From positions 350,261,668 through 350,325,667 of the forward strand of contig CM048744.1 in the NCBI GenBank assembly GCA_026315105.1: a DNA stretch of 64,000 nt. The letters run 5' to 3'. The first letter of the stretch is position 1. Each line of letters starts with the position of its first letter. Origin of the DNA: Locusta migratoria (lineage: Eukaryota; Arthropoda; Insecta; Orthoptera; Acrididae). Shown piece after piece: positions 11,536-23,168 of the stretch. The position numbers were made by a program, and so were the translations under genes. The notes below the pieces were generated by a model that saw only the letters and a program-made list of their open reading frames with translations, had not been told where the DNA came from and made no database searches.

Positions 11536-11630
11536 ACACAAAGAAATAAAGTGACTGGTAGCAGAAACAATGAATGTTTATTAGAATGTAGTTTCCGTAA
11601 GAACGCTCAGATGAATAACGAAATTCGCGC

Positions 11631-11812
11631 GGAATGGCCGCATTGTCTAAGGCATCATGCTACGGACTGGGCGATTGTTCCCGCCGGAGGTTCGAGTTCT
11701 TCTTCAGGCATCGGTATGTGTGTTGCCCTTAGTGAAAGTCAGTTTAAGTATTTTGTAAGTCTAGGGACTGATGGCGATAGCGGTTTGGTCCAATAGGTTT
11801 GTAAACATTTGC
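11631..11812 (+). repeat. S2 tRNA-derived SINE, diverged
   Basis: The head (atggccgcattgtctaagg) and box B-like ggaggttcgagttc are followed by ttcaggcatcggtatgtgtgttg, ctagggactgatgg and a gtaaacatttg tail. It is the same family as the minus-strand element around 55150-54755 and is related to S1 in its 3' half. Confidence 0.65.
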
Positions 11813-12477
11813 CTAAAAGCATTTGTTATCAACGAGACGTAAGAGACTCTACTTACAATGGGAGTTTTATAACCAGCTCATTCCCGTTTCTTATGACTGT
11901 TTTATCCGTGGACAAGTACTTGTTTCACGCCGTTTATAATGCTAACAAGACGGCGAGTGTAAAATGCTGGCTTCATTGACGCTAACGATACTGCATACTG
12001 TAGTGCCAGTCTAGTCAACGTATTTCTGTGTGCCAAACTCCGCCAAAGTGATCTCTGAACGCATTCATTATCTCTGTCATGTTTGGCCTGTCGGCAGACG
12101 TTCCTGCATCCTCAAACACGTCAGTAATCGCTGCTCAACAGTCTAACGGTGTCTCCTCGCGTCAGCTATGCCTACACAACTGAAACGCAACATTAACTAC
12201 GGTTATCAAGAAAATAAATATTTATTTCCACATTTGTACAGAGCCAAGAAAAGTGCTGGGGATTCTGTGGTAGGCTGGAAAGACTTCAAATTCGGAGATC
12301 AGTTTGTATCCCGAAAAAATGTAGGATATGTGAGAATACGCGAGGCAATAATGAAGTTACGACTTTTATTCAAAACGCAAACCTACGCTAAAAGCATTTG
12401 CAAATTTTGCAGTGGCGAAACGAAAGGGGGAGGGGGCTATGTGGCTGGAGCCCCCCCCCCCTCTCAGGATTACATTT
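11813..12477. other. Non-coding, no recognised element
   Basis: Only short frames were seen. Near 12340 the phrase gaggcaataatgaagttacgactt resembles the RTE-A RT region (aggcaatactaactttacgtctt), so a tiny LINE relic may lie at about 12335-12375. A poly-C run sits at about 12450. Confidence 0.4.
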
Positions 12478-12488
12478 GCTTCTTCTTA

Positions 12489-12689
12489 GCCGGCCGCGGT
12501 GGCCGAGGGGACTGAGGCGCTCCAGTCACGGTCTGCACGGCCACTACGGTCGGGGGGTTAGAATCCCCCCTCGGGCATTGATATTTGTGCCGTCCTTAGT
12601 GTTAGCTAGTTGATAAGTAGTTTGTAAGCTTAGGGACTGATGACCCCGTTGTTAAGTCCCATAAGTTCTACAAACATTTGAACATTTGA
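12489..12689 (+). repeat. S1 tRNA-derived SINE, full length
   Basis: Complete head, body and tail of the S1 family. It is flanked by the perfect 11-bp duplication gcttcttctta (12478-12488 and 12690-12700), followed by a poly-C/A-rich stretch. The box B here is damaged (gggttagaatcc). Confidence 0.9.
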
Positions 12690-12700
12690 GCTTCTTCTTA

Positions 12701-13077
12701 ACCCCCCCCCCCCACCCCCAAAAAATACAAAAATAAAATAAAATAAAAAAGAAAGAGAGCGAGTGGGGCGGTCTGCTTAATTTACTGTTATACGAAATTA
12801 TTTACGTACCCTAAGATAAATCTTTTGACAGTGCTGGCCATCCAAAATGCAACACTGAGAAAGACCGCAGTTGTCACAGCAAAAGTTTTATATGGCACCA
12901 AAAAATTATACAGCTAATATTGGCAATCGCCAATACATTTCTTGTATCTCGGAACTCACTGAAATGGATTTCGTGAAACCTGGTCCCTACTTGACTAGGC
13001 AACTCATTCTGGGGAATAATCAGGTTACTCGTTGTGACATAATACTATTCATTACACATAACCTAAGTGCTACGTAA
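12701..13077. other. Low-complexity then unique non-coding
   Basis: It opens with poly-C and A-rich low complexity (12701-12770). A 68-residue frame at 12871-13077 has no recognised similarity. Confidence 0.4.
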
Positions 13078-13335
13078 TGAAGGAAGGAAGGAAGGAAGGA
13101 AGATTATGATTTAAGGTCCTGTCGACATCATTGTTATTAGAGACGGAGCAAACATTGGATAGTTACTTGTCATGGATGAGGACGGTAATCGGCCATGCTC
13201 TTGTAGAGGAACCATCCCGGCATTTGCCTGGAGTGATTTAGGGAAATCACGGAAAACTTAAACCTGGAAAGCCGGAGGCGAGCTTGAACTGCCATCCTTG
13301 CGAATACGAGCCGATTTCACGTGAGGTTCTTACTT
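13078..13335 (-). repeat. S9 SINE with (CCTT)n tail
   Basis: On the minus strand the element has a tRNA-like start, then tccgtgatttccctaaatc, aaatgccgggatggtt, atgtcgacaggac and a (CTTCC)n tail (plus-strand ggaagg repeats at 13080-13102). The same body occurs at 47225-47400 (+), with a fragment at 44800-44856 (+). Confidence 0.7.
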
Positions 13336-14567
13336 TCGTGCAACATTTTTAATGTATCACCTGACAGATACACAGATCAGAAATTGATAGCACTTCATTT
13401 TCGATGTTCATGTATTTTGACAATTGGCGTCTTTGATGCGTGTCAAGGAAAGATGAAGTCATATGAAAGCATCTATGACTAGGCGGCCGAACAATTCCAC
13501 ACGGGATATCCCGGCCAAAGATGTCATACGAATTTTTTTTTTTTTTTTCAACGGCTACATACACCAAGGAGGTTAGAATATACAGAGACGCCCTTACGCT
13601 GTAAAACTGAAACCTGCCTCCGCCATATTGCAGAGTTTTGGAGAAGTGTTCGTATTATAGATATAATGCTTTTATGTCACTTTAAAAAGGAATAAATTGT
13701 CCGACGCTTTTGCTGTGATGTTCAACATGTTAATAGCATACAAATTAGCCGTTAAAAAGTATGTTTTAAAATATATTACGATGATTATTTATTACTATTT
13801 ATTTAAGAGTATACATTGTTTGAAAGAACATACTTTGTAGTGACAGTCAGTGCAATGCATTAACAGTAAGAGGGTCGATTAACGCATGGTTTTAATGGAG
13901 AAATAGCGTTCCAAAACTGACCAAGATGGCGGACAGTCTTCAACTGACGTATGTGCTCAGCATAGATAATGTTATCTCCCTTTATTATAACCTCCTTGAC
14001 ATACACACACTTCGATCATAGATATTCGAAATACACACATGATTTTGGTTTTATGCGCTGCACATCTATAGCAAAGTACGTTACGAATCATATCTTTCAG
14101 TGGCCTCCTTTTATAATAAATATTAAAAACGGGTACTTCAATTTTCGTGTTTATGTATTTTATAATGATTCTAACCTCCCTGATGGAATCTATGCTACTG
14201 AAATATTATCTCGGAATCCGGTATCAGTTGCAGCATAAGGTTAAAATCAATATTCGCTTCATAGTGTGCTCGTTAAGAGACATTGTCATTGGTTTAATTT
14301 TAATACAATAAGGCAAGTACTAAATTAGAAACTGTGTGCTGAGGCAACGTAACTGACGGCACACAAATAGACGGGCTCCATGCAACCACTATTTAAGAAT
14401 GAAAACTTCCAACAGAAATTTGTACACAATTTCAAACACTTAAGAATTTTTTTCTCGCTGGCAAGAAAGTTTATCGTTTACTACAGTTCTGCTACCCATA
14501 CATTCGAATTTCAGCATTACCTTAAATGATAATTATCATTCTTCTTTCAGCATCAAGCATGACCTTC
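13336..14567. other. Non-coding, one small shared repeat
   Basis: Mostly AT-rich DNA without a recognised gene. The stretch 13480-13545 (ctaggcggccgaacaattccacacgggatatcccggcca then poly-T) is the diverged reverse complement of 44475-44525, so a small dispersed repeat is present. Confidence 0.45.
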
Positions 14568-14680
14568 TATTGAAACTTCCTAGCAGATTAAAATTGTGTA
14601 CCGGAACCAGGACTCGAACCTGGGACCTTTGCCTTTCGCCGACAATCGCTCTACCACTGAGCTCCCCGACACGACTCGAA
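14568..14680 (-). repeat. S3 tRNA-derived SINE
   Basis: The minus strand reads ggagctcagtggtagagcg (box A), gcgaaaggcaaaggtccc and ggttcgagtcctgg (box B), then a short tail ending in aggaagtttca. Same family as 53196-53300 (-) and 55365-55475 (+). Confidence 0.75.
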
Positions 14681-14724
14681 GAAACTGACTTAAAATGCAA
14701 CAGTTTTTGTCAGACAAATACCCA

Positions 14725-15090
14725 TATTATCATCAGTGTTCTTCCAAAAGGCATGTTGTCACATGGTAGTTCTTCACGCTTTCCGGTCTTCTGCCATCCT
14801 CTCCAAGTCCGCATTGTGTCCTCTTCCCTTTATGCCATCTTTCATCTTGTATCGCCTTCTTCCTCTCAGTCTCCTCCCACAAACCAAACTTTCCATCTGA
14901 TAGCATGCACTACCTTCTGAGCGAATGACCCAACCAGTTCTTCTTCCTTTCTCTATAACCTTCAGCAGACATCTTCTCTCCCAACCAGTTCCAACAATCT
15001 ATCAATCTTTCCATGCAGCTTATTCTCTCCATTCACCTCCATATCCACATCTCAAATGCTTCTAACCGTTTAACATACTCTTAAACTAAA
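14725..15090 (-). mobile_element. 3' fragment of a third RTE-like LINE family
   Basis: Minus-strand translation gives KRLEAFEMWIWR followed by a stop and MERISCMERL, then a relic of the HxLRH region and a KDGIK tail. These are characteristic of the C-terminal region of RTE-type polyproteins. The sequence differs from the other two RTE families here. Many frameshifts and stops. Confidence 0.65.
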
Positions 15091-15414
15091 ACGATAAGTA
15101 AATCATAGTTTTAAAGAAGAGTAACGTAGAAGATTACGTCGATTTCTGGTCCAGTCTTGTAGGAGAAAACATCACTTTTTTGGCAACCAGCCGCGTAGAG
15201 AAAAAGATGAACCGCAACGTAGGTGGCGAATGTAGCATGTCTGCCTCTCTTTGGCCCTTTCCCGCACATGCAGGGTCGGCACTGTGTTAAAGACGGATTT
15301 GGCATGTGTTAATAGTCCACAGGAGGGAACGTGTACCCCAAAGTCTGCGTATAGTGTTATAAGTTTGCGTAAGTGTAAGGTGTTATGAAATGTTTGCGAA
15401 TAGTAGAACTGAGG
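15091..15414. other. Non-coding, nothing recognised
   Basis: No recognisable gene, terminal repeat or SINE. Confidence 0.4.
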
Positions 15415-15600
15415 CGGGACTTGAGGACCAGCCCGGTATTCACCTGGAGGGATGTGGAAAACCGCCTAAAAATCACATACAGGCTGGCCAGCACTCCGAC
15501 CCCCTTCGTTAGTCTACCGGGCGGATTCGAACCGGGGCCGGTACGCCTCCCTGTCTTGGAAAGCGGTGCGTTAGACCACACGGCTAACCGAGCGGGTGAA
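15415..15600 (-). repeat. S7 tRNA-derived SINE
   Basis: The minus strand starts with a tRNA-like head (ctcggttagccgtgtggtcta, box B GGTTCGAATCC) and continues into a body with aggcggttttccacatccc and aggtgaataccgggctggtcc. The head is class II-like in length. Confidence 0.7.
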
Positions 15601-16146
15601 TGTAGCATATTATTATTATTTTTTCTTTGGGGGGGGGGGGTACTAATGTAGAGATAAGTGTTTTTAAGTAGACATCCCATTATATTTTGTATCAGTTTTG
15701 CTGCTCATATTCAGTGGATAATTTGCGCTTAAGCTGTTTTACTTTACTGAGATCAAGATTTTTTTTTTAACTGCACTAACTTCACGCCACTAACACTGCA
15801 CTCCCCTCACCAATACAGGGAGTTGTAACTGTCTACCACGGCGATGCCTTCACGCATTATTCGGCTAAAGTCTCGAACAGCGGCATGGGGAGCGTCGCGG
15901 TGCGTCCGTAGCAGCGTTAGGTTGGCAATGTAGTTCATTTCGAGTAGCCATTGGCGTGTAACTTTGATTTTGCGAAAGTGTCATGATTTTAAAGGTTGTG
16001 GTTAGGCAGGAACCTAAGAGTACAGATTAAATTGTTGCAAGCGTTCTACCAAATTAGGAACATTTAAGGTTCGTATCATTTGAGAGACATACACACGAAT
16101 TTCGATTTACGTAACAAGAAAGTGTTACATCTGAACAGAAAGACAG

Positions 16147-17574
16147 TGGGCCGTATGAATAAAATGGAGTATCTACTTTATACTCTGGATTCCAGAGAAC
16201 ATACTCAGGTTCGCATGAATAAAGGGAATCGGAGAATATACTTCAGCCGAGTATGTTCTCGGCGTGAGTAACGGGGTGGGAGAAGTTGCTCACAGCAGAG
16301 AACATTCTCCAGTTTCATATGAACAAAACTACAGAAGTTTCTCACGACGGGAAAACATTCTCAGATTTCTGGAGTGAGCTCTATGGCATACTCCGTGCTG
16401 AGTAACTTCTATTAAGGTTACGTTTCACTGAGGTTTATAATAAAAATGACAACAATTTTGTTACTTAGAAGGCAAAAACAAGTTCCTTTATATGTAGTCT
16501 TTAAGAAATACGAGTGGATCTATAAAGTTAATACAAATAAAAACATTTTGTTGACGAGTATCTTCCTTCGGAAAAATCGTGTGACACTTCCACTTTTTTA
16601 TACAGTGACGAGAGTGATGTAAGATGTGTTTTCATTACCGACATAAAAATGAAACACAAATGGATTCAGCTGCGTGTTTACTCATTTGTTTGGCGTGTAT
16701 ATTTACAGTTGTAAACAATCACATAGCAAAATAATATTGTTTTAAAATAGGGTCTATTAGTAAGACCTTATGCTGTTAGTTCCAAATAAAGTGTATTCCA
16801 GGACTTCACAGTTTGTATCACAAAATAAATATTGCTGCAATACCAGGTAGGCCTACTGAAGTACTGTTTCTATCCAAACCGGTTGGCCTATTTATGATGC
16901 GTTTTCTGACTTCGTAATCATAATTTCTGTCATGTTAGAAGTTAGTAAACACGGCAGGAAAATTAATAACCGATTAATTACATACCTAGCAGCCTGTTTC
17001 TTGTTCAAAATCGCATGGCCTAATGCTTATGAGCAAACCATTGGGTGTCATATTTAACAAGGCCTATCTCATGTTAGAACACTCCGACAGCATTCCACGT
17101 TGTAACAGATGAATATGTGATGCATTATTATTATATCGTTCGCAAATTGTGCTAACCCTACTTCATTAATAAACAAGTTTCTCGCGTGACGAAAATTTTG
17201 TATCGCCAGCAGAATACATTTTCGTAGAAAGTGCATATTTAGTCTTAATAATATGCTCCTTCACAACAAACTAATATCTAAACACAGTACAGTTATTTCT
17301 GAACACGTCGATGCCTACTTCATAATTGTACACTTAATAATTTGCCTGAATGGTCTAGTTTAAAGAAATACACGATTGGACAGCTGATCTGTGGCGGACA
17401 TGACACGCGGAGAACTTACACAAGAAGGAGGGGAGGTAGCGAGAATGAACTACCTGCTCAGAGCATACGCTCCGAAGTTTTCATTCATACGAAATTGAGA
17501 ACTTACTCAGAGAACGTTCTTTTGCTCTGAGAATCTTCTGTGGAGCATGTGCTCTTTTCTATTCATACGACCCA
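16147..17574. mobile_element. Non-autonomous TIR DNA transposon, class undetermined
   Basis: Terminal inverted repeats TGGGYCGTATGAATARAA at 16147-16164 and 17557-17574 match at 16 of 18 positions. Subterminal regions contain many variants of GAGAACNTNCTC in both orientations (for example near 16195, 16245, 16300, 17500). A paralogous unoccupied site exists at 22874-22985: sequence left of the element (16086-16146) and right of it (17575-17640) are adjacent there. No transposase frame is visible. The TIR style recalls PIF/Harbinger elements, but this is not secure. Confidence 0.72.
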
Positions 17575-17739
17575 GTGTATGTGGAGAAACGAAGTTTTGT
17601 AGTGTGCGATGTTCTACATTCGAATACTGTGATTCATTTCGAAAATAAAAATCATTGAAACGTGATGTTACATAAATATCAGAGGTTTAAGTTTTCAGTT
17701 GTTGCAGGTTACACCTCAAATTATCGTGACTCTACTGTG

Positions 17740-18237
17740 TATTGTTTTAGCGCGGGCTCCCCGGACACGTCGTACTATTCCATTGAGCGAGGTCCGCCCC
17801 ACGCACATTACGACGCTTGCCGGCAGTCTGGTGACCTCGACCTCAGGTACGGGCGGCACGCGCGCCTTCCGTGAAGGCCGGGCGGCGCGGCGGTGTCAGA
17901 TGGACTGCACTGCAGCCTCCTGTCTGCCTGACTCCCCCCCCCCCCCCCCCCTTCCAGTGTCCGGCCGCCGTGGTGGGGATAGCTGGCCGCCCCGTGCTGG
18001 CAACCTCCACACCGCTCGCTGCAGTCTTGTCGCCGCTTCCCACCCTCGACCGCCGACTGCAGGTCCGCGCGAATCCGGCCCGCGCGGTCAGTTGGCAGCA
18101 CTGTCCCGGTTGATAGCGAGCGCTTCGGCCACGCCGCGGCGTGAGAGCGTTGCAGGCGAACTGTTAGCTTCGAAGCAAAGAACGTAGTAGTGCGCGCGTA
18201 GCGTCAGGTGCAGCGGACAGCGTGGGACGCCGTAAAC
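17740..18237 (+). promoter_or_regulatory. CpG-rich promoter region and 5' UTR of CAD
   Basis: Base composition changes sharply here: the flanks are AT-rich, while about 17.74-18.43 kb is GC-rich with dense CpG. It runs directly into the CAD start codon, as expected for a TATA-less housekeeping promoter. A poly-C run (17934-17951) lies inside. Several GC-rich frames on both strands are composition artefacts. The transcription start cannot be placed from sequence alone. Confidence 0.65.
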
Positions 18238-18343
18238 ATGTGCATCGCCGGCAGCGGAAAGGCGTGCGCCCTCCTGCTCGAAGATGGCACCATCCTGCCC
18301 GGCTTCAGCTTCGGAGCACCTGTGGATTCCCAGGGCGAAGTCG
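18238..18343 (+). CDS. CAD: CAD, first coding exon (carbamoyl-phosphate synthetase 2 / ATCase / dihydroorotase)
   Basis: CAD catalyses the first three steps of de novo pyrimidine synthesis in the cytosol: carbamoyl phosphate from glutamine, carbamoyl aspartate, then dihydroorotate. This exon encodes the extreme N-terminus of the glutamine amidotransferase (CPSase small-subunit) domain. After an 8-9 residue leader it reads LLLEDGTILPGFSFGAP and then GEV, matching the conserved animal CAD start (LEDG-x-x-L-x-G-x-x-FG ... GEVVFQTGMVGY). The ATG at 18238 has A at -3. The exon ends after the first base of a Val codon, followed by GTAAGT at 18344. A next exon starting TN-TTC-CAG would restore GEVVFQ exactly, a phase-1 junction. 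Bacterial CPSase small subunits share the motif, but the intron and genome context make this the animal fusion gene. Confidence 0.87.
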
Positions 18344-18349
18344 GTAAGT
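18344..18349 (+). other. Splice donor of CAD intron 1
   Basis: GTAAGT immediately follows a first-base Val codon. This is a consensus U1-type 5' splice site at the point where conserved CAD coding would break in phase 1. Confidence 0.85.
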
Positions 18350-18903
18350 AGGGGAAGCGCTTCCTGCCGGCCGCCGGGCAACCACGTGCAGAGTAGCGGA
18401 CGCGCGCCACTCGCCGCTAGTTCGCGCCGATCAGCTGTTTTGCATGCCCCACAAAAAAAGAAACTATTACGTCTTCGTAAAATAAGATTGCACCATCATA
18501 ACTACCTTATAGCGTAATTTCGTTTCATCTGGTGGTATACAGAAATGAAACTTCAATAGAGTTTAGAGTTTCACCGTCTTGTAGCTAATGGAAATATGTT
18601 GAAGCTCTTGTGATTCGTGTTTAACAGTTTTATTTATTTTTATTGCAAGGGTCTACCTTGAACAAAACACTGTGACTTCTTTTCACCGAAATCTGTATCA
18701 CTACAGTTGCAGCATCAGTGGCATTTTATTCCTTGTTTTTTACATGTTGTTTCGTATGTCCTTTGAACAGGTTTTTCTGAGTAGTTGGTGAATAGCGATG
18801 GAAGTATCCCTTACAATAAAAAGACTATTAGTAAAATAAACAATTTAAATCGTACTCTTCACTACTTAATAATTACTTATATCTACATTGAAAAACCAAA
18901 ATC

Positions 18904-19102
18904 GCCGGCCGCGGTGGCCGAGGGGACTGAGGCGCTCCAGTCACGTTCTCCCCGGCCACTACGGTCGGGGGTTCGAATCCCCCCCTCGGGCATGTATATT
19001 TGTGCCGTCCTTAGTACAAGATAGTTGGTAAGTAGTTTGTAAGTTTAGGGACTGATGACCCCGTAGTTAAGTCCCATAAGCTATACAAACATTTGAACAT
19101 TT
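18904..19102 (+). repeat. S1 tRNA-derived SINE, full length
   Basis: Complete S1 copy with intact box A (TGGCCGAGGGG) and box B (GGTTCGAATCC). It is flanked by a perfect 16-bp duplication ttgaaaaaccaaaatc (18888-18903 and 19103-19118). The long perfect duplication suggests a relatively recent insertion into CAD intron 1. Confidence 0.92.
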
Positions 19103-19118
19103 TTGAAAAACCAAAATC

Positions 19119-19924
19119 ATACCAATTTAAACCATCTCATCTTCGCACAGAAAGATTGAAATGCCTATATCGCTGTTTCATATTTACGTGCAAGTAATAC
19201 TGAAACAGTTCTTATAAGGACCTCCCCCCGGAAGTTTGTTCTCGAATGAACTCATCGACGATATCCTCTTAAACTCCAATCTTCCTATCTACTTCACATT
19301 TACACGCGCGTCCAGGCGGTGTTTTTACTGTTAATCACCTCAATCGCCAGTGTTTATTACAAATGGAAATAGATGTCTACGATAAATGTACGTGAAACGA
19401 CACTATATAGGTTCCAGTGGAGTGTTTTCTTTATGAAGTGTATGAATCCCAATGAGAACTAGCCAATAGCCCGAAGCGATGTAACAGTAGTGAGCGTCTA
19501 AATGGTTAGGTATGCTTCCTTGCGGTTTATTTTGTTAACTATACAGTCATGCTGCTCTCCACGTCTATCGTAAATAAAGTATTGGAATTCTTAAGGTCCT
19601 TCCTTCCTTCCTTATACTTCCAAATTTGTGGTTATTTTTATGATTGATGGTATTTATGAAAGTACTCAAAGTAAAGATTCGTAGCACTTTAGTGATTATT
19701 ATTCATCGGACGATGACAATACCTATTAGAGTTGGACAATTTAATTCAAAGGTAGCAGCAATTTTCGTTTGGTTGCTATCAAATACCAAGTGAATACTGC
19801 CGGAACTCATGTAAACAAAACAATGTAAACACCAAAAATTGCGTTCGTGTGGGGAATGAAAGGGGTGGGAGCAATTGTTTAATCAATAATACTCGTAGTT
19901 AGGTATAACTGTTATATTGGGGAA
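19119..19924. other. Non-coding intron sequence
   Basis: No recognised gene or element apart from a short (CCTT)n run at about 19597-19612. Confidence 0.4.
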
Positions 19925-20413
19925 GTAATCAAACCGACGACGCAAATTACCGTTTTACTACGCTTGTCCGTCCATTTTTAGAGTATTGCAGCCCAGTGTG
20001 GGATCCTTATCAGGTGGGTTTGACGGAGGACATCGAAAGAGTCCAAAGAAGGGCAACTCGTTTCGTATTGTCAAGATACAGGGAGACAGCGTTACGGAAA
20101 TGATACAGGATCTGGGATGGAAATCATTACAACAACGGCGCTTATCGCTGCGGCGTGATCTACTTACGAAACTCCAATCGCCAACATTCTCCTCCGAATG
20201 CGAAAATATATTGTTGATTCCCACTTACATAGGTAGAAATGATCATCAGAATAAAGTACGAGAAATCAGAGCTCGAACAGATTCAGGTGTCCTTTCTTCC
20301 CGCGCGCTATTCGAGAATGGAATGGGGGATAAATAGTATAAAGGTGGTTCGATGAACCCTCTGCCAGGCACTTAAATGTGATTTGCAGAGTATACCCTGT
20401 ACATGTAGATCCG
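19925..20413 (+). mobile_element. CR1-like LINE, 3' fragment
   Basis: Codes for the C-terminal RT tail (FLEYCSPVWDPYQVGLTED, IERVQRRATRFVLSRY, then the SVTEM..LGWKSLQQRRLSLRRDLL block) and ends with the family 3' UTR, gaaccctctgccaggcacttaa and tgtagat repeats. This end type recurs at 52740-52800 and, in a variant form, at 56790-56860. The C-terminal motif set resembles CR1/Daphne-type elements. Confidence 0.82.
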
Positions 20414-21254
20414 AACCTCCACGAATTAATGGAAGTGTTAGAGGCAAGAGATATTAGACGAAGACGATGAAAATCCCAGTCTGCTCTTGCTGAATTACTT
20501 ACTCGAGACAGTTTTTAGTATAACATAAAAGTAGCCTGAAGTGTTTACTAATAAACTAAGTGGTGGACTTGTTCGGTGTCCCAAATTAGTACTTCGGCAC
20601 GCGTCAGAGGTCAACTTTCAAACGGAGAATTAAATTACAGAACATCTTAAAACTGTCTGGAGTTCTCACAAGTTTGTATAGAAAGTACTAGCTCAGGGCT
20701 TCATAAACTGTGTATCAAAGCTTTATGGTAACACTCGGAAATGTAGTGAAATAACCGGCCCTGTAATCATTATAGGCCTATATTGTATAATTAAATAGCT
20801 GAGTTCTCGTTCTGGATTCGCATCAGTACTTAATATGTAAACAAAGTTAATTACTAGCCTGGTGACTGTAAGCACTTAATGTATTGATCTGGTATTTCGC
20901 TATATGAAACTTGCGAGAAGTTAAATGTCAGATGTCGTGGAAGTAGGAGGGAGGATGATCAGAACTGGACTGACGTGTCAGAAATTTAACACCACACGCA
21001 GCACCAAGACTTGATAACACCCAATACTATCGCCCGTAGCCTGCTTCCGCTACTGTCAAAGGAACGTGTATCAGCTTGCATCCGTACACTGTTTCGTGGG
21101 TGTTCCGCCGCGTAAGTGCATACTACTTCCTGGCTACCTGTGTGCTGTTTCTCGGCATCAAGAAGACTGCTGGCTGATTCGAGAATGGGGATGGACTTTT
21201 AAACGGAGTGTTGTGTGTACGTGAAAACGTAATAAAAGCGACACACAGACAGAA

Positions 21255-21304
<50 letters not shown>

Positions 21305-22149
21305 AAATGAGAAGTGATTAAAAACAGCATAGTATCATAAAGCACTAATCAATACTTTCACCTAAGTTATTGCTTTACATATTTCATGACGTATAAAAAT
21401 GTGTTAATTTATCCCGATATATCAATTTATCTTTATTACAATCTATTTGGTTCGAAACTGCTTCAAATTTCTGTAAACGACTTTTGTACGTTCTATAGCC
21501 TTTACTGTATACCAATGCACTTGTTTGTCTGTATAGAAACCAGGACACTCAAGCGCCCGAAACCGGTCGTTAAAGTTAAAAATAAATAACCACAAGCAAC
21601 TGGTTGCTGCATTTCATTAACAACAAACGGCGAGATGAGTCCTTGGAGGACAACAAGACCTGTTTCCTACACTCATCTTTGTCTTATCAGGATTTTTGTT
21701 TTTCTTCTGATTATCTGTTAAACGACAGAATATTATATTGTTTCCACTCACTCTCCCCTTTATTCTACAGATGCGCAACAGTTCTCGTCCACAAAGTAAA
21801 TTCTTTAACCGCTATAAAGTACACCATTATTCAGTGCTTCTCAAACCTACCATACTATAGCTGCCACACGTGACAATTTGTCCCTATGATGGTTCATTGA
21901 CACTACATTGTTTTATACAGTACAGAAATTTAGTTTCTGAAAACAAAGCTACTTTTTGCTACTCTACCCCCTTTTATTGGACAAATATCTTCTAATTTCG
22001 AAACGGCACTTGGTGGTAGAGGCAAGTGAGAATGTAGCGAGGCGAATAAAGAGCAAATCTAGTTTGGTGGGACAAACACAATTTATTGGCATGTGTGTGG
22101 TCATGATGTCTGCAGCTTTTTACAATTATGAAGGCTGGAGTGCAGTTTG
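20414..22149. other. Non-coding intron sequence with microsatellite
   Basis: Contains the (AG)n tract at 21259-21301. At 21185-21203 is ggggatggacttttaa, which also occurs at the 5' border of RTE-A copy 3 (11153-11168). At 21559-21571 is a stray CCGAAACCGGTCG motif matching the 3' half of the hammerhead-like cores. No protein recognised. Confidence 0.45.
21259..21301. repeat. (AG)n microsatellite
   Basis: About 21 uninterrupted AG units. Confidence 0.95.
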
Positions 22150-22829
22150 AGTCGGCGAGTGGTGTTTCACGTGTAGACGTTGGCAACGGCGCCGCAGCCA
22201 ATTAGGAGTCGCGTTCGCGCGGCCAATAAGAAATAGCTTTAGTCGTTGTCGTTTGTAAACAAATCAGCGTAGTGGATGTAAAGATCTTTCGATCAACATA
22301 TTGCCGTTCAAGCAATTTGAAATTTACGTTCCGTAACGGAGATAGAGCGTAGGATAATGACAAAAACGTCTCTTGAATATCGTTTGTCTTTTTTTATTGT
22401 GAAAGCTGCATTCTGGCCGTACTATGTAGTCAAATTATTTTACTCATGATTTTAATTGTGGTGAGTGCATGACTTTTATGGACGTTATCTGGAATGTTAA
22501 AACGTCTGCTTTTTTCTTGGGGAAGTGAACACTAATGTGATTCATTATTAACGTATTGCAAGACACTGGATAATTACAGCCGGTCGTCTTAATTTGCCGT
22601 CTACTCTGGAGGAACTTTTAGCTGACGACACACGAGCAGCTGCTGGAGTTTTGAGTTTTATCAACATGACTAATTTATCAAAGGATATTTAACCATTCTA
22701 TTTCTTTTATCCTTCTGTTTTAGCTTTCTCTTGATACTCTCCTTCCTGGCAGTTATAAGTTTTTTCGAGATCTAGCGAATCTGTTTCGATCTGGGCGTTA
22801 ATGACCTGAGAAGTTGTGCGCCATAAAAC

Positions 22830-22831
<2 letters not shown>

Positions 22832-22873
<42 letters not shown>
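22832..22873. repeat. (AG)n microsatellite
   Basis: About 21 AG units directly beside the paralogous segment at 22874. Confidence 0.95.
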
Positions 22874-22876
<3 letters not shown>

Positions 22877-22985
22877 TTCAATTTATGTCGCAAGAAAGTA
22901 TTAAATCTGAACGGAAAAGTAATGCATGGGAACAAACTTGATCGAGGAGTGTGTGATGTTCCCCATACAAATCGCGTGATTCATT
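22874..22985 (+). repeat. Paralogous unoccupied site of the 16.1-17.6 kb transposon
   Basis: Left part (aatttcaatttatgtcgcaagaaag, aatctgaacggaaa) matches 16096-16142. Right part (gtgtgatgttccccatac, cgtgattcatttt) matches 17603-17640. The two are adjacent here with no transposon between them. The segment is part of an older dispersed repeat. Confidence 0.6.
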
Positions 22986-23168
22986 TTGCAAATTCAATTA
23001 AACTTAATGTTAACACGTTTTTTTCACATCTTGTGAACACTGTATACGAATGTCTAAGTCGAGATGCTGGTTAAATTTTACTGTATGTAAATAGCACTTC
23101 TGTGTACTTTACCTCAACATATGTTGTCTTAAAATTCTGATTTACTGACTAGACAAAGGTGAATACAA

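Noticed and set aside
17699..18187. Long GC-rich frames on both strands across the CAD promoter block
   Set aside because: Stops are rare simply because the DNA is GC-rich. The frames overlap in several phases, are Pro/Arg/Ser-rich and show no domain.
21080..21125. Possible exon with GTAAGT at about 21112
   Set aside because: Short, with no conserved protein and no matching acceptor. It does not encode the next CAD block.
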